Assembly: GCF_014200725.1 (NCBI RefSeq)
Contig: NZ_JACHCL010000003.1
Coordinates: 248,001-312,000, forward strand
Direction of reading: 5' to 3'
Source: Janthinobacterium silvisoli
Lineage (GTDB): Bacteria > Pseudomonadota > Gammaproteobacteria > Burkholderiales > Burkholderiaceae_D
DNA length: 64,000 bases
Positions 53,422-62,196 of the stretch are shown piece after piece (the first letter of the stretch is position 1; the number at the start of each line of letters is the position of its first letter). Made by a program: the position numbers and the translations under genes. The notes under the pieces are model-generated. The model searched no databases and was not told where the DNA came from. It was given only the letters and a program-made list of their open reading frames with translations.

Positions 53422-55782
53422 TTAGTTGCCATTCCCCGGCCCCGTGTTGCCATATTCAAGCAAACGATTGGCCGGCAAGGCACCAGCCGGCACCGAACTA
53501 TAAGGGCGCGTGGCCGTCGAATCCGCCCATGGATCTGCCTTGCGGATATGCTCGCCCAGCACCGAGTTGCGGATCAACACTTGTCCATTCGGCGAGGTGG
53601 CGCCATACGCAGCCAGGCTGGCAACGCCCTCATCCCAGGCACGGCCCAGGTAGATCTGGCCGGCCGGTGTGCCCGTTTCCGCCGTGAAGCGGCTGTTGGT
53701 AATCAGGAAACCATAGGCGTTGCGGTAATCGGTGCTGGCCGCCGTGACATAGCCGGTGCCGTTGCCCGTGTTCAAGGTATGGATAGTGCAATTGTCCAGC
53801 ACCGCCGTGCCACGGCCGAAGATGAAATCCACATCGCCCTCGATATAGCTGTTTTTCACGTACACGCGCGACACCTGGTCCACATTGCCGCTTTTCATGT
53901 AGAAGGTATCCTGATGACCCAGCAGGCGCACATTTTCCAGCACGATCTTGTCGCCCTGCGTCATCAGGGCCACGGCAGATTGATTGCTGCCCGCAAAGCT
54001 GCCCTTCACATAATCATTGGAAAAAGTCAGGTTCTTGGCCTGGAAATCGGCCGCGTTCACGGCGAAGGTGGCGCTGCCGCTGGTGCCGATGGGGTTGGCG
54101 GGCGAACTATTGCACTTGTTGCCATTGGTCTTGGCCGCATCCACCGTCGGATTGCCGTTATTAAACACGATCACCGTATGAGAGGCATCGCTGTCCACGC
54201 TATATAAACGGATGGCCGGCGTTCCGCTGCTGGGCAAACACACCGTTTCGCGGTAGGTGCCGGGCTGTACGCGGATAAATACGGGCGGCACTTTATTGCC
54301 CAGTGCGACGGCCGCATCGATGGCCGCTTGCACGGTGACAAAATTGCTGGCGTCGCTCTTGCCCGCCGCATCGACCGTGAACTGCGCCGTGAAGGTGCTG
54401 ACATCGCCCACGCCAGCCGTCGGGTCCCAGTTATCCACCGGCAAGCTGCTCGCTGGCAAACTCTTGCCGCCTTGCGCCAGATATTTCACAGGCGTCAACC
54501 CCGCTGCCGTGGCAGCATCCAGTTGTGGCCGCGTTGCCGTCGAGGCAACGATGGAGGAAGCCACCACCGTGGTGCTGCTGCAAACTACCGTGCTGGCGCA
54601 GCTGCTGCCCGTGCCTGGCATCACTGTATTGACCAGGTTGCCAGCGCCACTCGCCACAGCGGCGATACGCACGCTGGCAGACGCGCCCACCGCCAGTCCG
54701 GCCGGTATGCTGCAGTTCACGCTGCTGCCCGAAATGCTGCAGCTGGCGCCCGCCGGCGTCACCGTCACGCTGCTGATATTCGCCGGCAAGGTATTGCTCA
54801 AGGTTACGACCACCGTCGTCGCTGCGGAACCGCTGTTGACAGCCTTGATCGTCCAGCTAATCGTGTCGCCCACGTTGGCCGTGGCCTTGTCAACCGTGCC
54901 CGTCAACAGCACATTGGCGACCGCGGCAGCCGTCACGCTGGTGCTGGTGGTGCAGACGGCCGGTGTGGCGCAGCTGGTATTGGCGCCGGCCGGCACCACA
55001 GTGGTGACCAGGCTGCCAGCGGCGGCCGCACTCGCGCTGATCTGCACGCTGGCGCTGGCGTTTGGCGCCAGGCCGGCGGCGATGCTGCAGCTGAGCGTGT
55101 TGCCGCTGATGGCGGAGCAAGTGGCGCCCGTGGCCGTCACATTGGCGCCGCTGATATTGGCCGGCAAGCTGGTGCTCAAGGTGACCGCGCCGGCGCTGGG
55201 TGCATTGCCGCTATTGAGCGCCTTGATACTCCAGGTCAATTTGTCGCCGACGATGGCGCTGGCCTTGTCGACGCTGGCCGTCACGCTCACATTCGGCAGG
55301 GTGGCGGCCGTCACGGTGGTGGTAGCCGCGCAGCTGGCAGCCGCCACGCAGGTGGGAGCATCGGGGCCACTGGCCATCACGCTGCTGGCCAATTTATCCA
55401 CGCCCGCCGCCGTGGCCGACAATACCACGCTGGCGCTGGCATTCGCAGCCAAGCCTGCGGGGATGGTGCAGGTCAGCGTGCTGACGGCGGGGCCGCAAGT
55501 GGCGCCCGTGGCAGTGACGCTGATGCCACTGATATTGGCCGGCACGGTCATGACCAGGGTCACGGGACCACTGGTGGCGCCCGGCCCCTTGTTGCTCGCG
55601 CTCATAGTCCAGGTAACGCGGTCGCCCACCGACACGGCGCTGCGGTCGACCGACTGGCTCACTTGCACGGATGCCAGCACAGTTGCCGGCGCGCCCGCAT
55701 CGCTGCCGCCGCCGCAAGCGGACAGGAACAGCAAGACAGGCAAGGCTGCAGCCCGTCGGAATGGATAGCTATCTATAAACAC
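53422..55782 (-). CDS. Pectin methylesterase lipoprotein with three DUF11-like repeats
   Basis: A 786-residue exported lipoprotein that demethylates pectin. A GTG at 55782 with AGGAG seven bases upstream starts it. The lipobox is LFLSAC (Cys ~22). Three repeats of ~115-130 residues follow, each opening (V/S)SxDKxxxxVGDxxxWxxxAxNxG, the DUF11/CARDB-like stalk. The C-terminal ~330 residues are a CE8 pectinesterase: GTYRE (~508), QSAVALMTQG, HQDTFY, VDFIFG (~650) and LGRAW (~712), which hold the catalytic Asp pair and Arg. It is probably an outer-surface enzyme. It follows the polygalacturonase by 67 bp. Confidence 0.88.
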   Translation of the reverse strand: MFIDSYPFRRAAALPVLLFLSACGGGSDAGAPATVLASVQVSQSVDRSAVSVGDRVTWTMSASNKGPGATSGPVTLVMTVPANISGISVTATGATCGPAVSTLTCTIPAGLAANASASVVLSATAAGVDKLASSVMASGPDAPTCVAAASCAATTTVTAATLPNVSVTASVDKASAIVGDKLTWSIKALNSGNAPSAGAVTLSTSLPANISGANVTATGATCSAISGNTLSCSIAAGLAPNASASVQISASAAAAGSLVTTVVPAGANTSCATPAVCTTSTSVTAAAVANVLLTGTVDKATANVGDTISWTIKAVNSGSAATTVVVTLSNTLPANISSVTVTPAGASCSISGSSVNCSIPAGLAVGASASVRIAAVASGAGNLVNTVMPGTGSSCASTVVCSSTTVVASSIVASTATRPQLDAATAAGLTPVKYLAQGGKSLPASSLPVDNWDPTAGVGDVSTFTAQFTVDAAGKSDASNFVTVQAAIDAAVALGNKVPPVFIRVQPGTYRETVCLPSSGTPAIRLYSVDSDASHTVIVFNNGNPTVDAAKTNGNKCNSSPANPIGTSGSATFAVNAADFQAKNLTFSNDYVKGSFAGSNQSAVALMTQGDKIVLENVRLLGHQDTFYMKSGNVDQVSRVYVKNSYIEGDVDFIFGRGTAVLDNCTIHTLNTGNGTGYVTAASTDYRNAYGFLITNSRFTAETGTPAGQIYLGRAWDEGVASLAAYGATSPNGQVLIRNSVLGEHIRKADPWADSTATRPYSSVPAGALPANRLLEYGNTGPGNGN

Positions 55783-55849
55783 TCTGGTCTCCTTTTATTA
55801 TGATGGTCTTGCTGGGGGTAACGCTCGGTGTAGTACATCAACACTGGGA

Positions 55850-57661
55850 TCAAGGCTGGGACATGGGCGCATTGGTCGCCGGAAAGTCAACAAAGGCCGC
55901 GCTGCAATCCCAGGGCGTTGCCTGTGCGCTGCGGCGGTCGGTCACGCTGACTCCGTTCGCTCCGGCAGCGGCCGTCAACACGCTGGCAAAAGAGACGGGG
56001 CCGGGGCCCATCACCAATGCCGCATTCGATGGCACGGGCTGGCTGATCTTCGTCGTGACCCAGCCAGGCAGGCTGTCGAAGACCACGTTGTCGAAAACGA
56101 TGTTGTAGAGCGGATAGCTTTGGGTGGCCGACTGGTAGCCACGCAACAGCAGCAGCGCCTTGTCGCCGTTGTAGCGGGAACCTGGCGTGTCGAGGTAGCG
56201 CACATTGCGCAGGGTAATGTCGTGGATATTCGGCAGCAGGGCATTTTTGGAATCGGCCGCGTCGCCGTAATAACTGTCGATCGCAATCGGCTGCTGCACC
56301 CGCCGCGCGCACAGGCCATCGAGCGTCACGTTCTTGACTACACCGCCGCGGCTGTCGTCCGTCTTGATGCGGAAACCGCTGGTGGCACCCATGTCATAGC
56401 CATCGATGGCCAGGTCGTGGATGCTGATGCCATCGACCTGGCTATCCGTTTCACTGCCGATCGACATGCCGTGCGTAAAGTACATGCGGTTATGCCAGAT
56501 GCGCATGGCCGACACGGGGCCGATCTTGCCCGTATGCGCCTTGACGGCAATGCCATCGTCGCCCACGCTGATATGGTTGTAGGCGATCAAGACATTCTTC
56601 GACTGGCCCGGATCGATGCCATCCGTATTTTTCACCGTGTCTGGCGTAAAACAGGTGCTGGGCGTGGTGAAGTTGGCCGTACCGGACACTACCGGCATGC
56701 TGCCCGTAGCACAGCGGTAGCCAGCCACGGAATACGCCAGGGTGGGCGACAGCAGCTTGCTGTCCCACACGGTCAAGCCATCGACGCCGCTCGACACCAG
56801 GTGGAACTTCGGCCCGTTCTGCAAGCTCAAGCGATAGACGGTGAAGTTGCTGCCATTATTCACTTGCACCAGGCGCGGATTATTCTGGCTGCTCATGGCG
56901 CTGCCGCCAGTCTTGGTCAGGGCGCCCACATCCCACCAGGTGAGCCGGCCCGCATAAGCGCCCGACGTCAGCACGGCCCCACCCCGTCCATCGATCACGC
57001 CTTCGCCATACAAGCCATTGCCATTTGGCGTGGTGGTGATCAAGGCCAGACAGCCATTGTCGCTGGCAGACGCTTCGCCGCAGGCATTCTTGCCAGCGAT
57101 CTGGTAATCGGCCGGACGGCGCGAAGCGAACAGGGTCACGCCGCCATCGAGCCACAGGCTGACGCTGGGCGGCAAGGTCAATGGGCCGGACAGAAAGGCG
57201 TTTTGTCCCTGGCTACCAGCCACCAGCTTGAGCGCCTGGCCAGCCGGGCAAGCGTTGAGGGCTGCCTGGATGCGGGCCGCGTCTGGCTGCGAATCGGCCG
57301 GCGCCGCATCCACGGCTGCATCGAGCAAGCCAGCCGCATTGCTGGCCAGGCTGGCGCTCAGGGTGGCGCAGAGCTTGGCCGGCAAGGCGGGTTCCAGGCC
57401 GGCCAGCGCCGCATCGGCACGTGCCGACGCGGGCCACAGCGAGGCCAGAGTGGGGGGAGGCGTTGGCGTTGGCGTTGGCGTTGGCGTTGGCGTTGGCGTC
57501 GGTATTGGCGTGGGCACCGGCGTCACGGCGATAGGCGCTTGCGCTGCGGCGCCACCGCCACCACCGCAGGCGACCAGCATCAGGCTGGCTGCGAGGCCAG
57601 CCCAGCGCTGGAAAGGGATAGGTTTTTGCAGGCGTCGTGCTCTTGCTACTGGCTTAGGCAT
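55850..57661 (-). CDS. Polygalacturonase lipoprotein (GH28)
   Basis: A 603-residue exported lipoprotein that hydrolyses polygalacturonate. The ATG at 57661 follows GGAG; the TTG at 57673 is rejected. The lipobox LMLVAC ends the signal peptide and a Thr-Pro repeat linker (about residues 50-72) follows. The GH28 right-handed beta-helix carries NTDGID (~344), GDDGIAVK (~367), THGMSIGS (~393) and FRIKTD (~427), which provide the three catalytic Asp residues, the His and the binding Arg/Lys. With the downstream pectinesterase it forms a two-step pectin-degrading operon. Confidence 0.9.
   Translation of the reverse strand: MPKPVARARRLQKPIPFQRWAGLAASLMLVACGGGGGAAAQAPIAVTPVPTPIPTPTPTPTPTPTPTPPPTLASLWPASARADAALAGLEPALPAKLCATLSASLASNAAGLLDAAVDAAPADSQPDAARIQAALNACPAGQALKLVAGSQGQNAFLSGPLTLPPSVSLWLDGGVTLFASRRPADYQIAGKNACGEASASDNGCLALITTTPNGNGLYGEGVIDGRGGAVLTSGAYAGRLTWWDVGALTKTGGSAMSSQNNPRLVQVNNGSNFTVYRLSLQNGPKFHLVSSGVDGLTVWDSKLLSPTLAYSVAGYRCATGSMPVVSGTANFTTPSTCFTPDTVKNTDGIDPGQSKNVLIAYNHISVGDDGIAVKAHTGKIGPVSAMRIWHNRMYFTHGMSIGSETDSQVDGISIHDLAIDGYDMGATSGFRIKTDDSRGGVVKNVTLDGLCARRVQQPIAIDSYYGDAADSKNALLPNIHDITLRNVRYLDTPGSRYNGDKALLLLRGYQSATQSYPLYNIVFDNVVFDSLPGWVTTKISQPVPSNAALVMGPGPVSFASVLTAAAGANGVSVTDRRSAQATPWDCSAAFVDFPATNAPMSQP
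57459..57499. repeat. GGCGTT hexanucleotide tandem repeat in polygalacturonase gene
   Basis: About six and a half GGCGTT units (minus strand AACGCC) encode the Thr-Pro linker. Slippage here would change linker length by two residues per unit without frameshift. Confidence 0.85.
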
Positions 57662-57699
57662 CAGTGTCTCCAACCTTGATTTGTTGATATTCTTTTTTC

Positions 57700-57731
57700 T
57701 AATATATCACGATGACATATCTGATATATCA
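57700..57731. promoter_or_regulatory. Two copies of TGATATATCA-type palindrome before pectinase operon
   Basis: TAATATATCA at 57700-57709 and the perfect palindrome TGATATATCA at 57722-57731 are 22 bp apart start to start, about two helical turns, 40-70 bp upstream of the polygalacturonase gene. This layout suits a dimeric regulator binding on one face of the DNA. The regulator is unknown. Confidence 0.4.
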
Positions 57732-57840
57732 ATTATTTCTATGTGGTAATTTACCCACGGTGCAGTGAGACTGATGAAAGCGGCATCTCTACAGATTCAG
57801 GTATATTTATCGCATCCCCTCACTACGCACGGAACCCATC

Positions 57841-58455
57841 ATGCAAATCACCAAACAATTCACCAAATGGATGCGCCTGGCTTTGAGCGTCACCGTGCTG
57901 GCCGGCATCTTGACGGGCTGTGGCTACAACGATTTCCAAAGCAAGGATGAAGCGACCAAGGCGGCCTGGGGCGAAGTGATCAACCAGTACCAGCGCCGCT
58001 CGGACCTGATTCCCAACCTGGTCAACACGGTGAAAGGCTATGCCACCCACGAGCGCGAAACCCTGGAAGCGGTGACCAAGGCGCGCGCCGCCGCCACCAG
58101 TTTCCAGATCACGCCCGAAGTGCTGAATGACCCGAACGCCTTCGCCAAATTCCAGCAAGTGCAGGGCCAGCTGTCGTCTGCCCTGTCGCGCCTGATGGTG
58201 GTGTCCGAGAAATATCCTGACTTGAAAGCCGACACCAGTTTCCGCGACCTGCAGTCGCAGCTGGAAGGTACGGAAAACCGCATCACCGTGGCGCGCCAGC
58301 GCTATATTGCAGCGGTGCAGGATTACAACGTGCATGCGCGCAGTTTCCCGAACAACCTGACGGCCATGATCTTTGGCTACAAGGTCAAGCCATCGTTCAC
58401 GGTCGATAATGAAAAAGCCATCTCGACGGCGCCTACCGTCGATTTCGGTAAATAA
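57841..58455 (+). CDS. lemA: LemA-family lipoprotein
   Basis: A 204-residue envelope protein. The lipobox is GILTGC (Cys ~24). The LemA core reads DEATKAAWGEVINQYQRRSDLIPNLVNTVKGYATHERETLEAV and the C-terminal NRITVARQRYIAAVQDYNVHARSFPNN. LemA proteins are helical and of uncertain function, often encoded with TPM-domain proteins, as here. Confidence 0.9.
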   Translation: MQITKQFTKWMRLALSVTVLAGILTGCGYNDFQSKDEATKAAWGEVINQYQRRSDLIPNLVNTVKGYATHERETLEAVTKARAAATSFQITPEVLNDPNAFAKFQQVQGQLSSALSRLMVVSEKYPDLKADTSFRDLQSQLEGTENRITVARQRYIAAVQDYNVHARSFPNNLTAMIFGYKVKPSFTVDNEKAISTAPTVDFGK

Positions 58456-58456
58456 G

Positions 58457-59299
58457 ATGAATGCCCGGGCCTACCTGGCGGCGCTGTGCGGGGCGCTGCT
58501 CTTCTGGCTGGCGCTGCCAGCCAGCGCACAGCTGGTGGCCGTGCCGCCGCTGACCGCCCGCGTCACCGACCAGGCCGGCATGCTGGATAACAAGCAAAAG
58601 GCGGCGCTGGAAGCCGTGCTGGGCGACTACGAAGCCAAGACCGGCAGCCAGATCGCCGTGCTGCTGGTCAAGAGCACGGAACCGGAAGCCATCGAGCAAT
58701 ACAGCATCCGCGTGACGGACGCCTGGAAGCTGGGCCGCAAGGGTGTCGATGACGGCGTGCTGTTGCTGGTGGCGAAAGACAATCCTTCCGCGCTGCGCCG
58801 CCTGCGCATCGAGGCGGGCCGTGGCGTGCAAGGCGTGCTGACCGATGCCCAGTCGAAACGCATCCTGCAAGACGTGATCGCGCCCCATTTCAAACAAAAC
58901 GATTATTACGGTGGCCTGGTGGCGGGCACGGGCGCCATCGCCACTTTACTGAACCAGGAACAATTCCCTGCGCCGGCGCAGAAACAAGCACCGGCCGCCG
59001 CCGTGCAGACAGGCGCCAGCTTCTGGCTGCCGCTGCTGTTCTTCGGCTTCCTGGTCGCCCTGATCGTCTACCGCTCACGTGGCGGGCCGAACCGCTTGCA
59101 ACGCGGCAGCAACTGGTCCAGCGGCGCGACCGGCGTGATACTGGGCAGCATCCTCAGCCAGGCCTTGAATAACCGCAGCGGTGGCGGTTTTACGGGCGGC
59201 GGCGGTTTCGGTGGCGGTGGCGGCGATAGCGGCGGCGGTAGTTTTGGCGGCGGTGGCGGCGGCAGTTTTGACGGCGGCGGCGCCTCGGGAGACTGGTAA
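58457..59299 (+). CDS. TPM-domain protein with Gly-rich C-terminus (YgcG-like)
   Basis: A 280-residue envelope protein. The ATG at 58457 is 2 bp after the lemA stop. Residues 1 to ~23 form a signal peptide. The TPM domain (VTDQAGMLDNKQKAALEAVL...GSQIAVLLVKS...GRKGVDDGVLLLVAKDN) is followed by a transmembrane helix near residue 190 and a Gly/Ser-rich tail ending in SFGGGGGGSFDGGGASGDW. Such tails are usual in YgcG/TPM proteins. The domain may have phosphatase activity or may be a structural partner of LemA. Confidence 0.88.
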   Translation: MNARAYLAALCGALLFWLALPASAQLVAVPPLTARVTDQAGMLDNKQKAALEAVLGDYEAKTGSQIAVLLVKSTEPEAIEQYSIRVTDAWKLGRKGVDDGVLLLVAKDNPSALRRLRIEAGRGVQGVLTDAQSKRILQDVIAPHFKQNDYYGGLVAGTGAIATLLNQEQFPAPAQKQAPAAAVQTGASFWLPLLFFGFLVALIVYRSRGGPNRLQRGSNWSSGATGVILGSILSQALNNRSGGGFTGGGGFGGGGGDSGGGSFGGGGGGSFDGGGASGDW

Positions 59300-59835
59300 T
59301 GAATCAACATCACGGCACGAAACATCTAACGTTCGGGCAACGCTGCGGACGCACCTTGAAACACTTGCGCAGCACGCCAGCGGCGGCGCGCAAGGCGTTT
59401 CCGGAAGCTACCTTGAAAGCCATCGAGACGGCCATCGCCGATGGCGAAACCGTGCACAACGCGGAAATCCGGCTGATCGTCGAAGCAGCCCTGACGCCAG
59501 GCATGGCCTATTCGGGCATCAGCAACCGCCAACGGGCACGCGAACTGTTCGCCCAGTATGGCGTGTGGGATACGGAAGACAATTGCGGCGTGCTGATCTA
59601 CATCAACCTGGCTTCGCACCAGGTCGATATCGTGGCCGACCGCAACGTGGGCCGCCGTGTCAGCCCGGAAGAATGGCAAGCCGTGTGCCGCACCATGACC
59701 ACCGGTTTTGCCAGCGGCAACTTCCACGACAGCACCCTGCGAGCGCTACAGCAACTCAACACTTTGCTGCAAAGCCATTTCCCCTCCACCGGCCCGCGCA
59801 GCAATCAATTGCCGAACGAAGCGATTCTTCTGTAA
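59299..59835 (+). CDS. Second TPM-domain protein
   Basis: A 178-residue TPM-domain protein that starts in the stop codon of the previous gene (TAATG), so translation is coupled. It has no signal peptide or Gly tail. The domain shows IADGETVHNAEIRLIVEAAL, ARELFAQYGVWDTEDNCGVLIYINLASHQVDIVADRNVGRRV. LemA plus two TPM proteins is a common three-gene operon of proteobacteria. Function is unknown beyond that. Confidence 0.85.
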   Translation: MNQHHGTKHLTFGQRCGRTLKHLRSTPAAARKAFPEATLKAIETAIADGETVHNAEIRLIVEAALTPGMAYSGISNRQRARELFAQYGVWDTEDNCGVLIYINLASHQVDIVADRNVGRRVSPEEWQAVCRTMTTGFASGNFHDSTLRALQQLNTLLQSHFPSTGPRSNQLPNEAILL

Positions 59836-59920
59836 GCGCCGCGCAGGGATTAAAATCTGCTTTTGCCGCGCAGGATGGCCGTCCAGCCAGCGCGGCGCCA
59901 CCACCAGCAGAGGAAACACC

Positions 59921-60685
59921 ATGAAATTACAAGGCAAAACCGCTATCGTCACGGGCGCCACGCAGGGCATCGGCCTGGCGTGCGCCAGCCGTTTGATCGC
60001 CGAAGGCGCACAAGTCATGCTGGTCGACATCAAGGAGGAAGGCGCGCAAGCAGCCGCTGCGCTGGGTCCGCAAGCACATTTTTTCTGCGCCGACGTGAGC
60101 CAGAAAGCCGATGTCGATGCGATGCTGAAAGAAACCCTGGCCCGCTTTGGCCATATCGACATCCTTGTCAACAATGCGGGCGTGACGCATGCGGCCGACT
60201 TCCTCGACGTCTGCGAAGATGATTTCGACCGCGTGATGCGCATCAACCTGAAATCGATGTTTTTGTGCGGTCAGGCCGTGGCGCGCGAAATGGTCAAGCG
60301 CAACAGTGGCTGCATCATCAATATGTCCAGCGTGAATGCCGAACTGGCGATCCCGAACCAGGTGCCTTACGTGGTATCGAAAGGCGCCATCAACCAGCTG
60401 ACCAAGGTCATGTCGCTGAACCTGGCATCGTACGGCGTGAGGGTCAACGGCATCGGCCCCGGCACCATCCTGACGGAACTGGCCAAGCAAGCTGTATTGT
60501 CCAGCCCGCAAGCGCGCCACACCATCCTGTCGCGCACTCCGCTGGGGCGCTGCGGCGAACCGGAAGAAGTGGCCGGCATCGCCGCCTTCCTGGCCAGCGA
60601 TGACGCCAGCTACATGACCGGCCAAACGATTTATGTCGATGGCGGCCGCATGGCGCTGAACTACACTGTTGCCGTCAAAGAATGA
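59921..60685 (+). CDS. Short-chain dehydrogenase/reductase
   Basis: A 254-residue classical SDR. The ATG at 59921 follows AGAGGAAA. The NAD(P) loop is TGATQGIG (residues 12-19), NNAGVTHAAD is at ~85, the catalytic Ser is in INMSSVNAE (~138) and the Tyr/Lys pair is in YVVSKGA (~151-155). Glucose 1-dehydrogenase- or 3-oxoacyl-ACP-reductase-like; the substrate cannot be assigned. It is 85 bp after the TPM gene and followed at 60803 by a terminator. Confidence 0.88.
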   Translation: MKLQGKTAIVTGATQGIGLACASRLIAEGAQVMLVDIKEEGAQAAAALGPQAHFFCADVSQKADVDAMLKETLARFGHIDILVNNAGVTHAADFLDVCEDDFDRVMRINLKSMFLCGQAVAREMVKRNSGCIINMSSVNAELAIPNQVPYVVSKGAINQLTKVMSLNLASYGVRVNGIGPGTILTELAKQAVLSSPQARHTILSRTPLGRCGEPEEVAGIAAFLASDDASYMTGQTIYVDGGRMALNYTVAVKE

Positions 60686-60802
60686 GAACACCCAGTTATA
60701 TCAAAAAACGATAATCGATATCTGAAAATACCATTAGACACATATAGTGCGACGCAGCATAATGCATCTGTCTCCACTATTCTCCTCCAAGAAAATAGTT
60801 TT

Positions 60803-60832
60803 AAGCCCGCTTTCACCAGCGGGCTTTTTTTT
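60803..60832 (+). terminator. Rho-independent terminator 1 after SDR
   Basis: AAGCCCGCT and AGCGGGCTT make a 9-bp stem with a 6-base loop, followed by eight T. Confidence 0.9.
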
Positions 60833-61103
60833 GTCCTTCGTCTGTGCAAACGGCTGCCACTACTATCTTTTCAACTGCTACAGCCAGCAAAAATTTTCTC
60901 TAAAAAATGTTGCGGCGTGTCATGGCCCGGTCATTTTCCCTGCCTATACTAGCTTCATCTGCTGTACACGCAACCGATATGCGCGACGACAGACAGGTGT
61001 GCCCCCGTGGTACACCACACCCTCTTCATACTATGGCGCAGGCAACACTTACTGCTGCGACATGGTGAGTACCAGCTCAACTCTTGAACCCTTTTGGGTT
61101 TTT

Positions 61104-61131
61104 GGCCCGCTCAGCAGCGGGCCTTTTTTTT
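61104..61131 (+). terminator. Rho-independent terminator 2
   Basis: GGCCCGCT and AGCGGGCC make an 8-bp stem with a 4-base loop, followed by eight T. Nothing with a coding role lies just before it. Confidence 0.9.
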
Positions 61132-61215
61132 GTCTGTATACAAAGTATTGCGCAAGTATCATCTCTTGCAGCCTTGCCCATGCTATGGTTATTCTTTTCA
61201 CTACCCAGAACATCC

Positions 61216-61641
61216 ATGCTGGCAACACTGACACGATACTGTTTTTCCGAGCCATACCAGGGCTGGCGCTACCGCACGGCACTGTTCCTGTATGCGCTGG
61301 TCATCCTGATCGGCGATATTCCTGGCGCGCGCGCCGATATCGCTCAATATGCTTCCGGTGTGGTCTTGCATTCCATCGGCTACGGCGTGCTGGCCCTGAT
61401 CCTGTTCAGCGGCACGCCAGGCAGCATGCTGCGCCGCGCCGTGCACACCATGCTGATGGTGGCGGCCATGGGGGCGCTGGACGAATTCATCCAGAGTTTC
61501 CTGCCCTACCGCCACGGCGCCGTCTCGGACTGGCTGGTCGACATCACGGCGGCGGCCATCATCGTCCTGCCTTTGACTTTCCTGTGGCCTGGCATAGTGG
61601 CCGCCGCACTGGGCTCGCTTGAGGCCCGCGAAAAAAACTAG
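61216..61641 (+). CDS. VanZ-like membrane protein
   Basis: A 141-residue inner-membrane protein with four hydrophobic segments and the VanZ pattern (DIAQYASGVVLHSIGYGVLALILFS...MGALDEFIQSFLPYRHGAVSDWLVDITAAAI), whose DEFIQ...DWL acidic motif is characteristic. The start at 61216 is chosen because upstream in-frame codons run through a terminator; an ATG at 61180 is an alternative. Some VanZ relatives lower teicoplanin sensitivity, but most are uncharacterised. Confidence 0.75.
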   Translation: MLATLTRYCFSEPYQGWRYRTALFLYALVILIGDIPGARADIAQYASGVVLHSIGYGVLALILFSGTPGSMLRRAVHTMLMVAAMGALDEFIQSFLPYRHGAVSDWLVDITAAAIIVLPLTFLWPGIVAAALGSLEAREKN

Positions 61642-61664
61642 CCACTCACCAGGCCAGGCGCAAC

Positions 61665-61952
61665 TCAGGCCTGGCTGGCGTCGCTGTCCATCAATGCCAG
61701 CGCTAACTGCCCCTGCTCGCCATGCCCCGGCGTAGCGATACGCCGCAGCAGCGCGCGCATTTCGCGGCGGCTGCCCGCCCCCACGGCACGCGCCGCATCG
61801 CGCTGAATTTCCAGCAACTGTTCCGACCGCGCCAGGCGCACCAGCCCATGCAAGGCTTGCGCCAGCACATGCCGCGTGCGGGCGTCTTGCTCGGCGCCAC
61901 GTACACTCAACACCAACTCATCGATCAGCTTTGCGGTAGCGCCTGAGGACAT
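61665..61952 (-). CDS. Small helical protein of unknown function
   Basis: A 95-residue soluble protein with no recognised family. The ATG at 61952 follows AGGAGAAG; a start at 61982 would include the Shine-Dalgarno in the gene. It is Ala/Arg/Leu-rich and helical (AKLIDELVLSVRGAEQDARTRHVLAQALHGLVRLAR...ARAVGAGSRREMRALLRRIA). It may be a small regulator or adaptor. It converges on the VanZ gene. Confidence 0.55.
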   Translation of the reverse strand: MSSGATAKLIDELVLSVRGAEQDARTRHVLAQALHGLVRLARSEQLLEIQRDAARAVGAGSRREMRALLRRIATPGHGEQGQLALALMDSDASQA

Positions 61953-62196
61953 TTCTTCTCCTGGTATGTTGATTGAAAGCATCTATTTATACCAAGCATG
62001 CTAATTTCACCACTTGATATGGCGCAAGCGGCCATGACAGGCACTGAACATTCGTCGCGACGGATACTCTTACTTATGCTAGCCACAGCGACGTCCAGGA
62101 TGCACTATGCAGTATGTAATATACGATCAGCCATCTGCCATCGCCTCGCGGTTATCCCCCTGTCTTTAACCCTATCTTTAGCATAAGGAGACCAAG

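Larger units (their letters stand above)
60686..61215. other. 530-bp region with two intrinsic terminators; possible small RNAs
   Basis: No convincing protein-coding frame is seen before the VanZ gene. The stretch carries two strong terminators (60803-60832 and 61104-61131) that share a GCCCGCT...AGCGGGC stem and a long T tract, plus a small AACCC-TTTT-GGGTT hairpin at 61087-61100. TATAGT (60743-60748) and TATACT (60945-60950) could be -10 boxes, without clear -35 partners. Two transcripts of about 80 and 170 bases ending at these terminators would explain the layout. Confidence 0.4.

Noticed and set aside
54257-55803. Long plus-strand frames opposite the pectinesterase
   Set aside because: They are Val/Thr/Ala- or His/Gly/Arg-rich shadows of the DUF11 repeats, while the minus-strand frame has a lipobox and CE8 motifs.
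57459-57499. CRISPR or origin iteron
   Set aside because: It is a simple hexamer run encoding a Thr-Pro linker inside a gene.
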